Of a DNA stretch of 33,956 nucleotides, positions 1-8,488 are shown piece by piece. Source of the stretch: Phycisphaerales bacterium (GTDB lineage: Bacteria; Planctomycetota; Phycisphaerae; Tepidisphaerales; Tepidisphaeraceae); the NCBI GenBank assembly GCA_028291615.1, contig JAQGHM010000118.1:1-33956 (forward strand), in the 5' to 3' direction. The notes beneath the pieces were generated by a model, which was given only the letters and a program-made list of their open reading frames with translations, did no database searches and was not told where the DNA came from. A program made the translations under genes and the position numbers. How positions within the stretch are numbered: the first letter of the stretch is position 1; each line of letters begins with the position of its first letter.

Positions 1-93
1 GCTCATCACCGCACCGGGGGGACCGGTCATTCACTCGATGAGCGCCAACCAACCACGTCCCCCCAAACCAAAACCCAAGGGGACGTCCATGCT

Positions 94-122
94 CTATCCT
101 GAGCGAGCGAAGCGAGTCGAAG
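94..122. repeat. Partial copy of a dispersed palindromic repeat
   Basis: The string TATCCTGAGCGAGCGAAGCG followed by AGTCGAAGG matches one arm of the element seen in full near 4.8 kb and 13.4 kb. It is also the type of sequence that gives HPERS-like strings in spurious translations of many bacterial genomes (from memory). Only one arm is visible here. Confidence 0.5.
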
Positions 123-416
123 GCACCACCACCAACCTGCAAGCAGCGCAGCACATCGATCAGGTATCCGCCCTCGTACCTTTCAGCGGAGCACTGCAAG
201 CCCCACAGATCACCCCCATTTCCCCTCGATTTCCCAACGCCAAACCCGCGAAAACCCTTCAAAAACCCGCGAAAAACCCTCACTTCGCCCCCACCCGCCG
301 CATGCCCATTTTCACCTCAACCCCTTACCCCATCAACCCTTACATCCGCCCCCTCTCGCAACGAAGAGTTCAAGCCACATTTTTCCCCACCCCCGCCACC
401 AACCCCACGCGCCCAA

Positions 417-446
417 TGCACGAAACTGCACGGAAATGCACGGTTT
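417..446. repeat. Three tandem 10-bp units
   Basis: Three adjacent decamers read TGCACGAAAC, TGCACGGAAA and TGCACGGTTT. The first six bases are identical in all three copies. No function is evident. Confidence 0.6.
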
Positions 447-530
447 CAGCCAAATGCGAATTTTCACCCGCCCATTTTACCACCCAGCCGCGCGCCGGCG
501 CGAAACGAACCCACCGCCCTGCATCGACCA

Positions 531-565
531 CCATCCTCCATCCTCCATCCTCCATCTTCCATCCT
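531..565. repeat. Heptanucleotide tandem repeat (CCATCCT)n
   Basis: Five consecutive 7-bp units, four of them CCATCCT and one CCATCTT. One of three separate arrays in this window with a 7-bp period, each with a different unit. Confidence 0.8.
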
Positions 566-647
566 CGTCTTCAATCCCGACCCTCCGTCGCTCCATCGTT
601 CCCCCCACTTGCCCCCTCCCCCCTCCAACCTTAACCTGTGCCAACCT

Positions 648-1553
648 ATGAGCATCCTCGTCAACCACAACACCAAAGTCATCTGCCAGGGCATCACCGG
701 CTCGGCCGGCGCGTTTCATACCAAGCAGTGCCTCCAATATGGCACGAAAATGGTCGGCGGCGTCACGCCCGGCAAGGGCGGTCAGAAGGACGCCAACGGC
801 CTCCCCATCTTCAACACCGTCCACGAAGCCGTTGACGCCACCGGCGCCAACGCCACCATGATCTTCGTCCCGCCTCCGTTCGCCGCCGACGGCATCATGG
901 AAGCCGCCGACGCCGGCATCAACGTCATCTGCGCCATCACCGAGGGCATCCCCGTCCTCGACATGATCAAGGCCAAGGCCTTCATCCAAAGCAAGCCCAA
1001 CGTCCAACTGATCGGCCCCAACTGCCCCGGCGTCATCACCCCCGGCGAGTGCAAGATCGGCATCATGCCCGGCTACATCCACACCGCCGCCCGCGACTCC
1101 AAGTCCGGCAAAAAGGTCGGCATCATCAGCCGCAGCGGCACCCTCACCTACGAAGCCGTCTGGCAATGCAGCACTCGCGGCATCGGCCAAACCACCTGCG
1201 TCGGCATCGGCGGCGACCCGGTCAAGGGCCTGAACTACATCGAGCTGTTAACGATGTTCAACAACGACCCCGAAACGGATGGCATCATCCTGATCGGCGA
1301 GATCGGCGGCAGCGACGAATCCGAAGCCGCCGCCTTCATCAAGACCAACATCAGCAAGCCGGTCACCGCCTTCATCGCCGGTCGCACCGCCCCCCCCGGC
1401 CGAAGAATGGGCCACGCCGGCGCAATCGTAAGCGGCGGCGAAGACACGGCGGATGCCAAGATCAAAAACCTCAAAGCCGCAGGCGTGAGCGTAGCCGAAA
1501 GCCCCGCGACGCTCGGCGAGACGATGGCCAAAACCCTCGGTGTAGCGGCCTAA
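648..1553 (+). CDS. sucD: Succinyl-CoA synthetase (ADP/GDP-forming) alpha subunit
   Basis: The product is the alpha subunit of succinate-CoA ligase, the TCA-cycle enzyme that makes ATP or GTP from succinyl-CoA in the cytosol together with the beta subunit SucC. The 301-residue length is normal for the family. The N-terminus ([20 protein letters not shown]) is the CoA-binding Rossmann start. [10 protein letters not shown], the [17 protein letters not shown] segment and the [13 protein letters not shown] segment are hallmark SucD motifs. The phosphorylated histidine would be in the [13 protein letters not shown] motif near residue 250. I chose the ATG at 648 because the family begins with this sequence; a longer frame from 609 only adds low-complexity residues. 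There is no good Shine-Dalgarno sequence. No sucC is adjacent inside the window, although the two genes are usually side by side. Confidence 0.97.
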   Translation: MSILVNHNTKVICQGITGSAGAFHTKQCLQYGTKMVGGVTPGKGGQKDANGLPIFNTVHEAVDATGANATMIFVPPPFAADGIMEAADAGINVICAITEGIPVLDMIKAKAFIQSKPNVQLIGPNCPGVITPGECKIGIMPGYIHTAARDSKSGKKVGIISRSGTLTYEAVWQCSTRGIGQTTCVGIGGDPVKGLNYIELLTMFNNDPETDGIILIGEIGGSDESEAAAFIKTNISKPVTAFIAGRTAPPGRRMGHAGAIVSGGEDTADAKIKNLKAAGVSVAESPATLGETMAKTLGVAA

Positions 1554-1788
1554 ACCGCCTATTCGCCGAATTAAAACTTTTGTAATGGACGTAGTTCCCA
1601 AAACCCGTAGGATGATCCCCGTTGGTTCGCTGATCGAATCAGATTCCGCGACAGTTTCATCCCTGCCTGCAGTTTCTCGCTCAATCGCCCTCCTCCCTTT
1701 CCGGGCCAAAGTGTCGGCCCCTTTTCCCCCGATCCGCGAAAAGTAAAACCCGCGGATTATCCAACCCTGTCTCCAAAGGAGAAATCAC
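1554..1788. other. Intergenic leader of the RRM gene
   Basis: A 235-bp spacer with no gene. It ends in a strong Shine-Dalgarno sequence (AAGGAG, about 1778-1783) before the ATG at 1789. A small inverted repeat CTGAT-CGA-ATCAG lies near 1630-1642. I cannot assign a promoter with confidence. Confidence 0.4.
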
Positions 1789-2103
1789 ATGGGTAAGAAA
1801 CTGTATGTCGGTAACTTGAGCTACGACGTCGATAGCTCGGCCCTGGAACAACTGTTCGGCGCGCACGGCACCGTGACCAGCGCCCAGATCATTTCCGATC
1901 GCGACACCGGCCAGAGCAAGGGCTTTGGCTTTGTCGAAATGGGCAGCGAAAGCGAAGCCCAGGCGGCGATCGCCGCGCTCGGCGGCCAGGATCACGGCGG
2001 TCGCGCCCTGACCGTCAACGAAGCCAAGCCCAAGGAAAACCGCAGCGGCGGCGGCGGCGGTGGCCGCGGCAGCTACGGCGGTGGCGGCGGACGCGGACGC
2101 TAA
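1789..2103 (+). CDS. Glycine-rich RRM RNA-binding protein
   Basis: A 104-residue single RNA-recognition-motif protein of the kind common in cyanobacteria and planctomycetes, probably binding RNA in the cytosol, often as part of a cold or stress response (family knowledge). The RRM fills residues 3-81. RNP2 is LYVGNL at residues 4-9 and RNP1 is KGFGFVEM at about 44-51; both aromatic RNP1 positions are present. The last 20 or so residues are a Gly/Arg/Ser tail (RSGGGGGGRG type). The start follows a clear AAGGAG ribosome-binding site. The gene stands alone, with a long leader upstream and a strong hairpin terminator just downstream, so it is probably monocistronic. Confidence 0.95.
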   Translation: MGKKLYVGNLSYDVDSSALEQLFGAHGTVTSAQIISDRDTGQSKGFGFVEMGSESEAQAAIAALGGQDHGGRALTVNEAKPKENRSGGGGGGRGSYGGGGGRGR

Positions 2104-2130
2104 CTCGCGCCCATCCCAGCAACGTTCAAC

Positions 2131-2163
2131 CGGAGAGGACCGCACACCGTGCGGTCCTCTCCG
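2131..2163 (+). terminator. Strong hairpin terminator after the RRM gene
   Basis: A perfect 15-bp stem (CGGAGAGGACCGCAC pairing with its complement) with a 3-nt ACC loop, starting 28 bp after the stop codon and followed by TTCGTTT. It should end the RRM transcript before the next gene. Confidence 0.88.
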
Positions 2164-2231
2164 TTCGTTTCACTCCTCAAAAAATTCCAGCGCCACGTCG
2201 CGCCGCTTGCCAAGCGCGGCCCCCACGCGGT

Positions 2232-2906
2232 ATGAGTCTCCGCGGAACTCACATGCGAATCCCTTCACCGATGGAAGAGCGCGCCAACGCCATTACCCAT
2301 GGCTTGGGCCTTGGCGTGGCCTTTGCCGCCTCGGGCGTGCTGCTCTCCACCGCCGCCCGCCACGGCAACGCCTGGAACATCTGGGGCTGCGCCATCTACG
2401 TCGTCACAATGATCGCGGCGTATACCGCGTCAACGTTTTCGCATGTCTTTGAAAGCCCCAAGCTGCGGCACGCGTTTCGCGCCGCGGATCAGGCCATCAT
2501 CTTCCTCTTCATCGCGGGGTCGTGGACGCCGATTGCCTTCGCGTGGCTGCGCGGCAATCCATGGTGGTGGTTGCTGCACGGGGCGATGTGGGCTGTCGGC
2601 ATCGGCGGGTTCATCTCCAAGGCGTTCTTCACGCACCGCGTGCACCTAGGCGCGGTCTCGCTTGGCCTGTATGTGTTTCAGGGTGGCCTTCCCGTCCTGG
2701 CGACCTGGCCGATGCTGTCCGTCGTGCCTCACGGATTGCTGTTCTGGTTTTTCGCCAGCGGGTTCTGCTACCTGGCCGGCACGATCTTCTTCATCTACGA
2801 CCACCGCGTGCGATACTTCCACACCGGCTGGCACATCGCGGTTTTGGCGGGGACGACGTTTCACTTCATCGGCGTGCTGAAATACTGCACGGGGACCGGC
2901 GGGTAA
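2232..2906 (+). CDS. Hemolysin III (HlyIII/YqfA/PAQR-like) family membrane protein
   Basis: A 224-residue polytopic inner-membrane protein with about seven hydrophobic helices, belonging to the HlyIII branch of the PAQR superfamily. Family landmarks are the start motif EERANAITHGLG, the STFSH segment followed by HAFRAADQAIIFLFIAGSWTP after helix 2, and the last-helix GWHIAVLAGTTFHFIGVL segment. The conserved His and Asp residues in these segments form a metal site in structurally known PAQR proteins. Hemolytic activity is a historical label; a role in membrane lipid homeostasis is suggested for some members. The start could be 2232 or the ATG at 2253 (MRIPSPMEERAN); neither has a good ribosome-binding site. 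Confidence 0.92.
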   Translation: MSLRGTHMRIPSPMEERANAITHGLGLGVAFAASGVLLSTAARHGNAWNIWGCAIYVVTMIAAYTASTFSHVFESPKLRHAFRAADQAIIFLFIAGSWTPIAFAWLRGNPWWWLLHGAMWAVGIGGFISKAFFTHRVHLGAVSLGLYVFQGGLPVLATWPMLSVVPHGLLFWFFASGFCYLAGTIFFIYDHRVRYFHTGWHIAVLAGTTFHFIGVLKYCTGTGG

Positions 2907-2987
2907 ATGTCGGGCCATCGAAATACTTCTTGCGTCCATGCACGCGGTCGCCTAACTTGTTATCAAGCACTAATGAAAGGCGCGGCC

Positions 2988-3530
2988 ATGGGTCTGGATC
3001 TGGTTGAACTGGTGATGGAGGTTGAAGATGCGTTCGGGTTGGCCATTCCGGACGAAGATGCGGAGCGGATCCAGCGCTGCGGCGAGCTTCACGCGTACGT
3101 CGTTCATCGCCTGCGCCCGCTGGGCGGTGCGCCGTGCCGGTCGGCGGCGGCGTTTCATCGAGTTCGGCGCGTGCTGCTTCGGCATCTGCCGGTTGAGCGG
3201 CGGCAGGTTCGGCCCGGGGCGCTTATTCATCGGCTGATGGGGGAAGCGTATGCGCACCGCTGGGCGTCGATCGCGCGGGATCTGGATCTTCAGGGGCATT
3301 ATTCCTTTGGCGGGCAGACGGAGATTTATCCGCCGGCGACGTTCACGACGCTGGGTAATCTCGCGAAGCGGATGGCGTTTCCGACGTGGACCGATCGGCC
3401 GATTCGGCAGGATGCGTTTGCCGAGGAGGTGTGGGTAAAGCTGCGGGGGATCATCAGTAAGCAGTTTGGCGTTAGCATCGATGACATTCGGCCAGAGACG
3501 CACTTCATTAACGACCTGGGCGCGGATTAA
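2988..3530 (+). CDS. Acyl-carrier-protein-like protein with swapped ACP halves and no serine
   Basis: A 180-residue protein. Residues 1-42 (MGLDLVELVMEVEDAFGLAI, then PDEDAERI) match the part of acyl carrier protein that follows the phosphopantetheine serine (SLDxVELVMxxExxF, IPDEDAEKI). The last 38 or so residues (VKLRGIISKQFGVSIDDIRP, then ETHFINDLGAD and stop) match the part that precedes the serine (VEDLGAD-S). The ORF therefore begins and ends exactly at the serine, which is replaced by Gly2, and the halves are in permuted order around a middle of about 100 residues rich in Arg and Trp. It probably cannot carry a 4'-phosphopantetheine arm in the normal way. The ATG at 2988 has AAAGG seven bases upstream; an in-frame ATG at 2973 adds MKGAA. 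The function is unknown; it may act as a scaffold or partner in lipid or polyketide metabolism. Confidence 0.8.
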   Translation: MGLDLVELVMEVEDAFGLAIPDEDAERIQRCGELHAYVVHRLRPLGGAPCRSAAAFHRVRRVLLRHLPVERRQVRPGALIHRLMGEAYAHRWASIARDLDLQGHYSFGGQTEIYPPATFTTLGNLAKRMAFPTWTDRPIRQDAFAEEVWVKLRGIISKQFGVSIDDIRPETHFINDLGAD

Positions 3531-3578
3531 TCTGCGTCCGGTTATCATCCGCGCATTGGCTAATTCAAGGAGCTCCCC

Positions 3579-4769
3579 ATGCCCGTCATGACCGGCCTCT
3601 CTGGGAACGAAATCTACTGCCTGCACCTCAAGGGGATGACGCCGGGGGATCTTGTGATCGGCAACTCGGTCTTCTCGATGGGGTTCCTCGGCGGCATCGG
3701 CGCGGGGTTTCGCGGGATGATTGGCGGGGAGGTGCAGCAGCTTACCTCGGTGATTCATGAGGGCCGCATGGAGGGGTACAAGCGGATGGTCTCCGAGGCG
3801 TCGCAGCGCGGGGCGCTGGGCATCACCGGCGTGACCAATGAGCTGCGGCATTTTCATGGGCAGACGGAGTTTCTTTCGGTGGCTTCGTGCGTGCACAAGC
3901 AGGCGGGCGGGCCGGAGTCGATCCAGTTTACGACCAGCGCGAATGGGCAGGAGCTTTACTGCCAGCTTGATGCGGGATTTCAGCCGATCCGGTTCGTCTT
4001 TGGGAATATTGCTTACTCGGTCGGCGTGGCGGGCGGGCTACTGGGGGGGCTGAAGTCGCTGTCGCGAGGGGAGATCAAGGAGTTTTCCGACGTCTTCAAC
4101 GCAACGCGGCATCATTGCCTGGAGCGCATTACGGCCGAGGCGCGCAGCGTCGGCGCGAACGCGGTGATCGGGATTGAGACGCGGACGATGAATTTTCAGG
4201 GCGCGCACGAGATGCTGATGCTCGGGACGGCGTCGCGGCATCCGGCGCTGGACGCGGCCGCCACACCGCGCGGCGGTAATGCGGGGACGCTCCCTTACCA
4301 GGCTGGTGCGCCCAACGCGCCGGCGGTGCACGTGGGGCATGTCGTCAGCAGCGACCTGACAAACGAGGAGATGTGGAACCTCGTCAACATGGGGTACATG
4401 CCGCTCAAGCTGGTGCTTGGCACGGCGGTCTACTCGATCGGCGTCGTCGGCGGATTGATGGCAATGTTCAAGGGCCTGTCGCGCGGCGAGGTGCCGGAGC
4501 TGACGAGCCTGATCTACGACGCTCGCGAGCATGCGATCGGCTTGATCCGCGACGAAGCTGCTGCGATCGGCGCGGATGATGTGGTGGGGATCAAGACGCA
4601 CATCCACGAGCACGGGCCACTGCTGGAGTTCATGGCGATCGGCACGGCGGTGAAGCGCGTGGCCAACGTGACGACGCAGAGCCCGAGTCTGCCGGCGCAG
4701 GCGATTATTCGGGATAAAGATACTTGGGTTGGGGAGTCCATGCCGGTGGCGGCGCCGGGTAGAGGCTAA
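3579..4769 (+). CDS. Triple YbjQ-domain (heavy-metal-binding domain, DUF74) protein
   Basis: A 396-residue protein made of three tandem copies of a domain of about 100 residues resembling YbjQ/PF01906, at roughly residues 10-108, 122-220 and 260-360. Each copy has a G(N/T)xxYSxG-like strand (GNSVFSMG, GNIAYSVG, GTAVYSIG), a glycine-rich hydrophobic turn, an RGE-type motif (GGEVQQL, RGEIKEF, RGEVPEL) and a GA(D/N)xV(V/I)GI-type strand. YbjQ proteins are usually about 105-residue single-domain proteins forming a pentameric ring of unknown function, and the heavy-metal-binding name is largely historical. No signal peptide is seen. The start has an AAGGAG site about 7 bp upstream. The third copy follows a Pro/Ala-rich linker (about 222-255). 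The next gene is convergent. Confidence 0.85.
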   Translation: MPVMTGLSGNEIYCLHLKGMTPGDLVIGNSVFSMGFLGGIGAGFRGMIGGEVQQLTSVIHEGRMEGYKRMVSEASQRGALGITGVTNELRHFHGQTEFLSVASCVHKQAGGPESIQFTTSANGQELYCQLDAGFQPIRFVFGNIAYSVGVAGGLLGGLKSLSRGEIKEFSDVFNATRHHCLERITAEARSVGANAVIGIETRTMNFQGAHEMLMLGTASRHPALDAAATPRGGNAGTLPYQAGAPNAPAVHVGHVVSSDLTNEEMWNLVNMGYMPLKLVLGTAVYSIGVVGGLMAMFKGLSRGEVPELTSLIYDAREHAIGLIRDEAAAIGADDVVGIKTHIHEHGPLLEFMAIGTAVKRVANVTTQSPSLPAQAIIRDKDTWVGESMPVAAPGRG

Positions 4770-4783
4770 CGTTGAAACGTTGG

Positions 4784-4880
4784 CAGTCATGCTGAGCTTG
4801 CGAAGGATCTGGCGGGCAGTGGGATCGCGTCTACTGCCGTGTAGATCCTTCGGTCGTTGAAACTCCTTCAGGACGACGGT
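4784..4880. repeat. Dispersed palindromic element, copy 1 (about 97 bp)
   Basis: An imperfect palindrome between two convergent genes. Inner arms are AAGGATCT (4803-4810) and AGATCCTT (4843-4850). The outer arms begin AGTCATGCTGAG and end CAGGACGACGGT. Its reverse complement matches the element at 13358-13457, including a 24-bp identical stretch that begins GGAGTTTCAACGACC. The right end contains the stop codon of the MBL-fold gene. It may also act as a bidirectional terminator. Confidence 0.8.
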
Positions 4881-5866
4881 GGGCGTTGTCGTGCGATGAC
4901 TGTTTCCCCTACCTCCGGCGCGCCGAATTCTTGATCCTCAACCCCCGCTCGTTCCTTCGCTGCTGCGAGTTCCTTGCGCGGCGCGTCATACGGTTCATCG
5001 GTCATCTGGAACGTGCCATAGTGCATCGCAAGGCTTTGCCGCGCGCCGAGGATGCGGTGTGCTTCGACAGCCTCGGCCGGGTCCATGTGCACTTCGGACA
5101 TGAACCAGCGCGGCTCGTAGGCGCCGATCGGCAGGAGCGCGAGGTCGGGTGAGCCGAGGCGTTCGCGGATGAACTGGAAGTGGACGCCCATCGCGGTATC
5201 GCCGGTGAAGTAGACGCTGGGCGAGTTGGCGGCGTCGATCCAGAAGCCGCCCCAGAGGGCGCGGTCGCGGTCGAAGAGGCCGCGGGCGCTGAAATGCCGC
5301 GCGGGGGTCAGCGTCACGCTCAGGCGATCGTCGGACAGCCGCCAGGATCGCCACCAGTCGAGCTCGATCGCGCCGGGTATGCCCTTGCGTTTCAGGTAAG
5401 CCGCGTTTCCCAGGCCGGTGACGATCGCCGGCTGATCGCGCGCGACCAACCGGCGTAGTGTCGGCAGATCCATGTGATCGTAGTGATTGTGACTGATCAG
5501 CACGACGTCGATCTTCGGCAGGCGGTCGAACGAGATTCCGGGGCGGCGAACGCGCTTGGGGCCGGCGAAGCTGACGGGGCTGGCGCGGTCGGACCAGATC
5601 GGGTCGGTGAGGATGGAGAGGTCGCGCGTGCGCAGCAGGAAGGTCGCGTGGTTGACGAATGTAGCCGCGATTTGTCCCGCGCCCACGTCGCGCAGCGGGG
5701 CGTCCTGATGCTCGTTCTCCACCCACTTGGGCCAGTGGCTTTTCTTGCCGGTGAGTCGCCAGCGGAGGAATTGGGCGAAGCCCTGGTGGGGCCGGCCGTC
5801 AAGGTTGATGAAGCGGCGGCCGTCGAAATGGTCGGAGAGGTTCGAAGCAGCGGCGGCGCGGTGCAT
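4868..5866 (-). CDS. MBL-fold metallohydrolase (UlaG / NAPE-PLD-like)
   Basis: A 332-residue metallo-beta-lactamase-fold hydrolase without a signal peptide. The metal-binding motif is SHNHYDHMD (HxHxDH); TGDTAMG supplies the bridging Asp, and AMHYGTF near the C-terminus supplies the last His. The early segment TFVNHATFLLRTRDLSILTD followed by PIWSDRASP is typical of the NAPE-PLD/UlaG-like group (phosphodiesterases and lactonases), so the substrate cannot be named. I chose the ATG giving MHRAAAASNLSDHF (5866), 28 bp after the stop of the upstream PVC cytochrome gene. The longer frame from 5950 overlaps that gene. The last codons (RPPSS, stop) lie in a copy of a dispersed repeat. It is probably co-transcribed with the upstream gene. 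Confidence 0.9.
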   Translation of the reverse strand: MHRAAAASNLSDHFDGRRFINLDGRPHQGFAQFLRWRLTGKKSHWPKWVENEHQDAPLRDVGAGQIAATFVNHATFLLRTRDLSILTDPIWSDRASPVSFAGPKRVRRPGISFDRLPKIDVVLISHNHYDHMDLPTLRRLVARDQPAIVTGLGNAAYLKRKGIPGAIELDWWRSWRLSDDRLSVTLTPARHFSARGLFDRDRALWGGFWIDAANSPSVYFTGDTAMGVHFQFIRERLGSPDLALLPIGAYEPRWFMSEVHMDPAEAVEAHRILGARQSLAMHYGTFQMTDEPYDAPRKELAAAKERAGVEDQEFGAPEVGETVIARQRPPSS

Positions 5867-5894
5867 GGCGGGATTGTAGGCCTTGCGCGACCGG

Positions 5895-8339
5895 TCAATT
5901 AGCGGCGGCAGGATTCGCTGGCTTGGGCTCCGTGGGTTTGGCTTCTTCATCCTTCTTTTTCGCAGCAGGCTTGGCCTTGGGTTTGGCCGTTGTTGTTGCG
6001 GGCGGGGTCGCCGGCGGCGGCGGCAGCTTGGCGATGATCTCGCTGATCTCCGCGAACGTGTACGGCAGCGTATGGCTGGCGGACGCCTTGCGTGTCTTGG
6101 CTACGTCCTTCGGTTCGAGCGGCTCGCCTTTGTTGCCGAAGTCGTTACGCGCGTAGGTCAGGATGTCAGCGACTAGGGTGTCGTCGGCCCAGGGGAAGCC
6201 GGCCATTTCGTTGGGGTAGAGCTTGCCGTTCTCGTGGGGGCCGGTCAGGCCGTGCAGGACTAAGTTGATCGGCACGGTCTTATCCGCGAGGAGGCGCGGG
6301 GAATCTTTGAGAGGCGGCGCGAGGGTGAGGCCGCCGCCTTCGGGGGCGGGGGCGCCTTTGCCGTCGATGCCGTGGCAGGCGATGCAGGTTTGCTGGAACA
6401 TTTCCTTGCCGCGGCTGAACGACATCGCGTACTTCCTGTCGAGGTGGGGGGGCTTGAGCTTGTCGGCCTTGGCGGTGGCGACGGCGTCTTTGTAGCCCTT
6501 GACGATCGCGGGGATCACCGTGTTCTTGGCGTTGGCGTCGATGGCTGATTTGATCAGCACGTCGGCGTCGGGGTGCTCGGTGTAGAGGAGCGATAGGCAG
6601 TATTGCTTGACGACGTTGGGATCAGCATCGGTGGCGGTCGGCTTGAGGGCGGCCATGATCGCCTTATCGTTCTTCTTGATCAGCGGCTCGGCGATGCGCA
6701 CGGCGGCGGCGCGGACGCGGGAATCGGAGTCGTGAAGTTTTTCGATCAGAAATGATTCGTCGGCGGAGTCGAGGCCGTCGAGCGTCCAGAGCGCGTGCAG
6801 GCGGGCGAGCGGGTTGGATTCGCTGTTGGCCATCTGCTTGAGCGCCGGCACGACCGATTTGTCTCCTCTGAGCACGATCAGTTTCTGCGCCTCGTCGCGC
6901 CACCAGCCGTTGGGGTGGGTCAGGTGCTTGACCAATTCGGCGGGCGTTTCGCTGAGCATGTGCGGTTTTTCGAAGTGGGGTTTGAAATCGTCGTGCACCA
7001 GGCGGTAGATGCGGCCGGCGTTGATGTGCTTGTCGAGGCCATAGCGCTGGATTTCCCTGCGGAGGTATGAGCCTTGATTGGTCCAGTTCGATTCCTGGAT
7101 GATGCCGTGATACATGTCGAGGAAGTAGAGGCAGCCGTCGGGGCCGGTGGCACTGAAGACGGGGCGGAAGTTGGCGTCCGTCGTGGCCATGAATTCCTTG
7201 TTGTCATAGGCGTTGGCGAGGACGACTTTGCCGTCCACGTTGCTCACCCTGGCGCGGCGGACGATGCGGCCGACGGGTTCGGGGAGGATGTAGTCGCCGT
7301 AGAGATCCTTCGGGAGCGCGTCGCCGCGGAAGATGGACGGACCGGCGCAACCGGTGAAGCGATTGAGCCCGCCGCCGGGCCCGACGCGCGGGGGGCCGCC
7401 CTGGTAGTCGGTGAGTTTCACCAGGCCGTAGACCTCGGTGAACTTGTCCGCCAGTTCGCCGGGCAGGCCGATCTTGCCGTAGATGAGCGGGACTTGGAAA
7501 TCGTGGGCGGGCCGCTCGTTGCCTGCGGTGGCGAAGATCATGCGGCCGGTGTCGTCGACAGCGTAACCCCATTGGCCGGTCTTGAAGGGGATGGGGCCGG
7601 TGGTGAGCTTGCCGGCGGTGTAGCGGAAGCGGATCGGGTCCACCGTAATGTACATCCAGTTGTCGATGTTCCAGGTGAGGTGGGAGGATTGGTGCTCAAG
7701 GTTTCCGGGGGCTGCGCCGGCTTTGTAGAACTCGGTCTTCTCGTCGGAGATGCCGTCGCCGTCGGTGTCGCGGAAGAGGTTGATGTCCTTGGTGTTGGTC
7801 TCACGGATGAGGATGCGGCCGTCGAGTGGGAGGACCTGTCGGGGAAGGAGCAGGCCGTCGGCGAAGATCGTGTGCTTGTCGTAGACGCCGTCGCCTTTGG
7901 TGGATTCCCATCGGGAGACGCGGCTTTTGGGCTCCATGGTTTTGCCGCCGTCGATGTCGAGCATGTAGGTGCGCATCTCGCAGACGTACATCGCGCCGTT
8001 GCCGTCCCAGGCCATGCAGACGGGGGAGATGATGTCGGGTTCCGATGCTACAAGTTGCAGGTGATAGCCGGGCGGGAGTTGGATCGAGGCCATGGATTCC
8101 TGCGGGGAGCGCAGGTGTGTGAATTTCTCGGCGATGGTGGGATTGGTGGTGGCGGGGACGGGGGGCGGCGGCGGAGGAGGCTTGGGCGGTTCGGTGGCGG
8201 CGGGTTTGAGTGTTTCGGGTGCGGGTTTGATCGCGGCGGGTTCGTCGGCGTGGCTCATTGGCAGCAGGGGCACGCTGGCGGCGAGGGCGGCGATTCCTGC
8301 GAGAATGGCGAATGGGTTGGGTCGGTGGTGGGGGGGCAT
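5895..8339 (-). CDS. PVC-type secreted beta-propeller / HEAT / cytochrome c protein
   Basis: An 814-residue exported protein of a type expanded in planctomycetes and verrucomicrobia. It has an N-terminal hydrophobic segment (residues 9-30), a Pro-rich linker with seven prolines (about 53-60), a propeller/dehydrogenase-like domain (about 80-460; PPGYHLQLVASEPDIISPVC, DTDGDGISDEKTEF, GPDGCLYFLDMYHGIIQE), HEAT-like repeats (about 470-630) and a C-terminal cytochrome c domain with heme motif CIACH. A Lys/Ala/Pro tail ends it (about 770-814). Similar proteins are annotated as putative membrane-bound dehydrogenases and are thought to oxidise sugars or other substrates in the periplasm, but no substrate is visible here. 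AGGA precedes the ATG. The MBL-fold hydrolase follows 28 bp downstream. Confidence 0.92.
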   Translation of the reverse strand: MPPHHRPNPFAILAGIAALAASVPLLPMSHADEPAAIKPAPETLKPAATEPPKPPPPPPPVPATTNPTIAEKFTHLRSPQESMASIQLPPGYHLQLVASEPDIISPVCMAWDGNGAMYVCEMRTYMLDIDGGKTMEPKSRVSRWESTKGDGVYDKHTIFADGLLLPRQVLPLDGRILIRETNTKDINLFRDTDGDGISDEKTEFYKAGAAPGNLEHQSSHLTWNIDNWMYITVDPIRFRYTAGKLTTGPIPFKTGQWGYAVDDTGRMIFATAGNERPAHDFQVPLIYGKIGLPGELADKFTEVYGLVKLTDYQGGPPRVGPGGGLNRFTGCAGPSIFRGDALPKDLYGDYILPEPVGRIVRRARVSNVDGKVVLANAYDNKEFMATTDANFRPVFSATGPDGCLYFLDMYHGIIQESNWTNQGSYLRREIQRYGLDKHINAGRIYRLVHDDFKPHFEKPHMLSETPAELVKHLTHPNGWWRDEAQKLIVLRGDKSVVPALKQMANSESNPLARLHALWTLDGLDSADESFLIEKLHDSDSRVRAAAVRIAEPLIKKNDKAIMAALKPTATDADPNVVKQYCLSLLYTEHPDADVLIKSAIDANAKNTVIPAIVKGYKDAVATAKADKLKPPHLDRKYAMSFSRGKEMFQQTCIACHGIDGKGAPAPEGGGLTLAPPLKDSPRLLADKTVPINLVLHGLTGPHENGKLYPNEMAGFPWADDTLVADILTYARNDFGNKGEPLEPKDVAKTRKASASHTLPYTFAEISEIIAKLPPPPATPPATTTAKPKAKPAAKKKDEEAKPTEPKPANPAAAN

Positions 8340-8488
8340 GAAGATCCTGTGACTATCAAGAAGAGATTGCTTCGGGGGACGGGGAGTTATATCCCGGTTT
8401 TGGTTGGGGGTTGAATGGACGCTGCGCGGCGAGGGAGGATTCCTCTCGCGAAGCGAGCCCTACGGTGCGGGTCGGTGCGGATGATCTG

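Larger units (their letters stand above)
1..647. other. Gene-free, repeat-rich leader region upstream of sucD
   Basis: I see no convincing gene here. The longest open frame (38-634, plus strand) is proline/threonine-rich with no recognisable domain, and the reverse frames are made of repeat units. The region holds a partial copy of a dispersed palindromic repeat (about 94-122), three 10-bp tandem units beginning TGCACG (417-446), a stretch resembling the right end of the transposase region at 33.75 kb (451-480), and a heptanucleotide array (531-565). The strand is strongly C-rich on top. No sucC precedes sucD inside the window. Confidence 0.7.

Noticed and set aside
38..634. Open frame of 198 codons at the left end
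   Set aside because: Pro/Thr-rich, spans tandem and dispersed repeats, has no domain and no ribosome-binding site.
477..1190. Long reverse frame across sucD
   Set aside because: It is the antisense of a strong sucD gene plus repeat translation (MEDGGW-type strings).
7074..8414. Open frame of 446 codons on the plus strand opposite the first PVC cytochrome
   Set aside because: Val/Gly/Asp-rich antisense shadow of a high-GC gene, with no domain.
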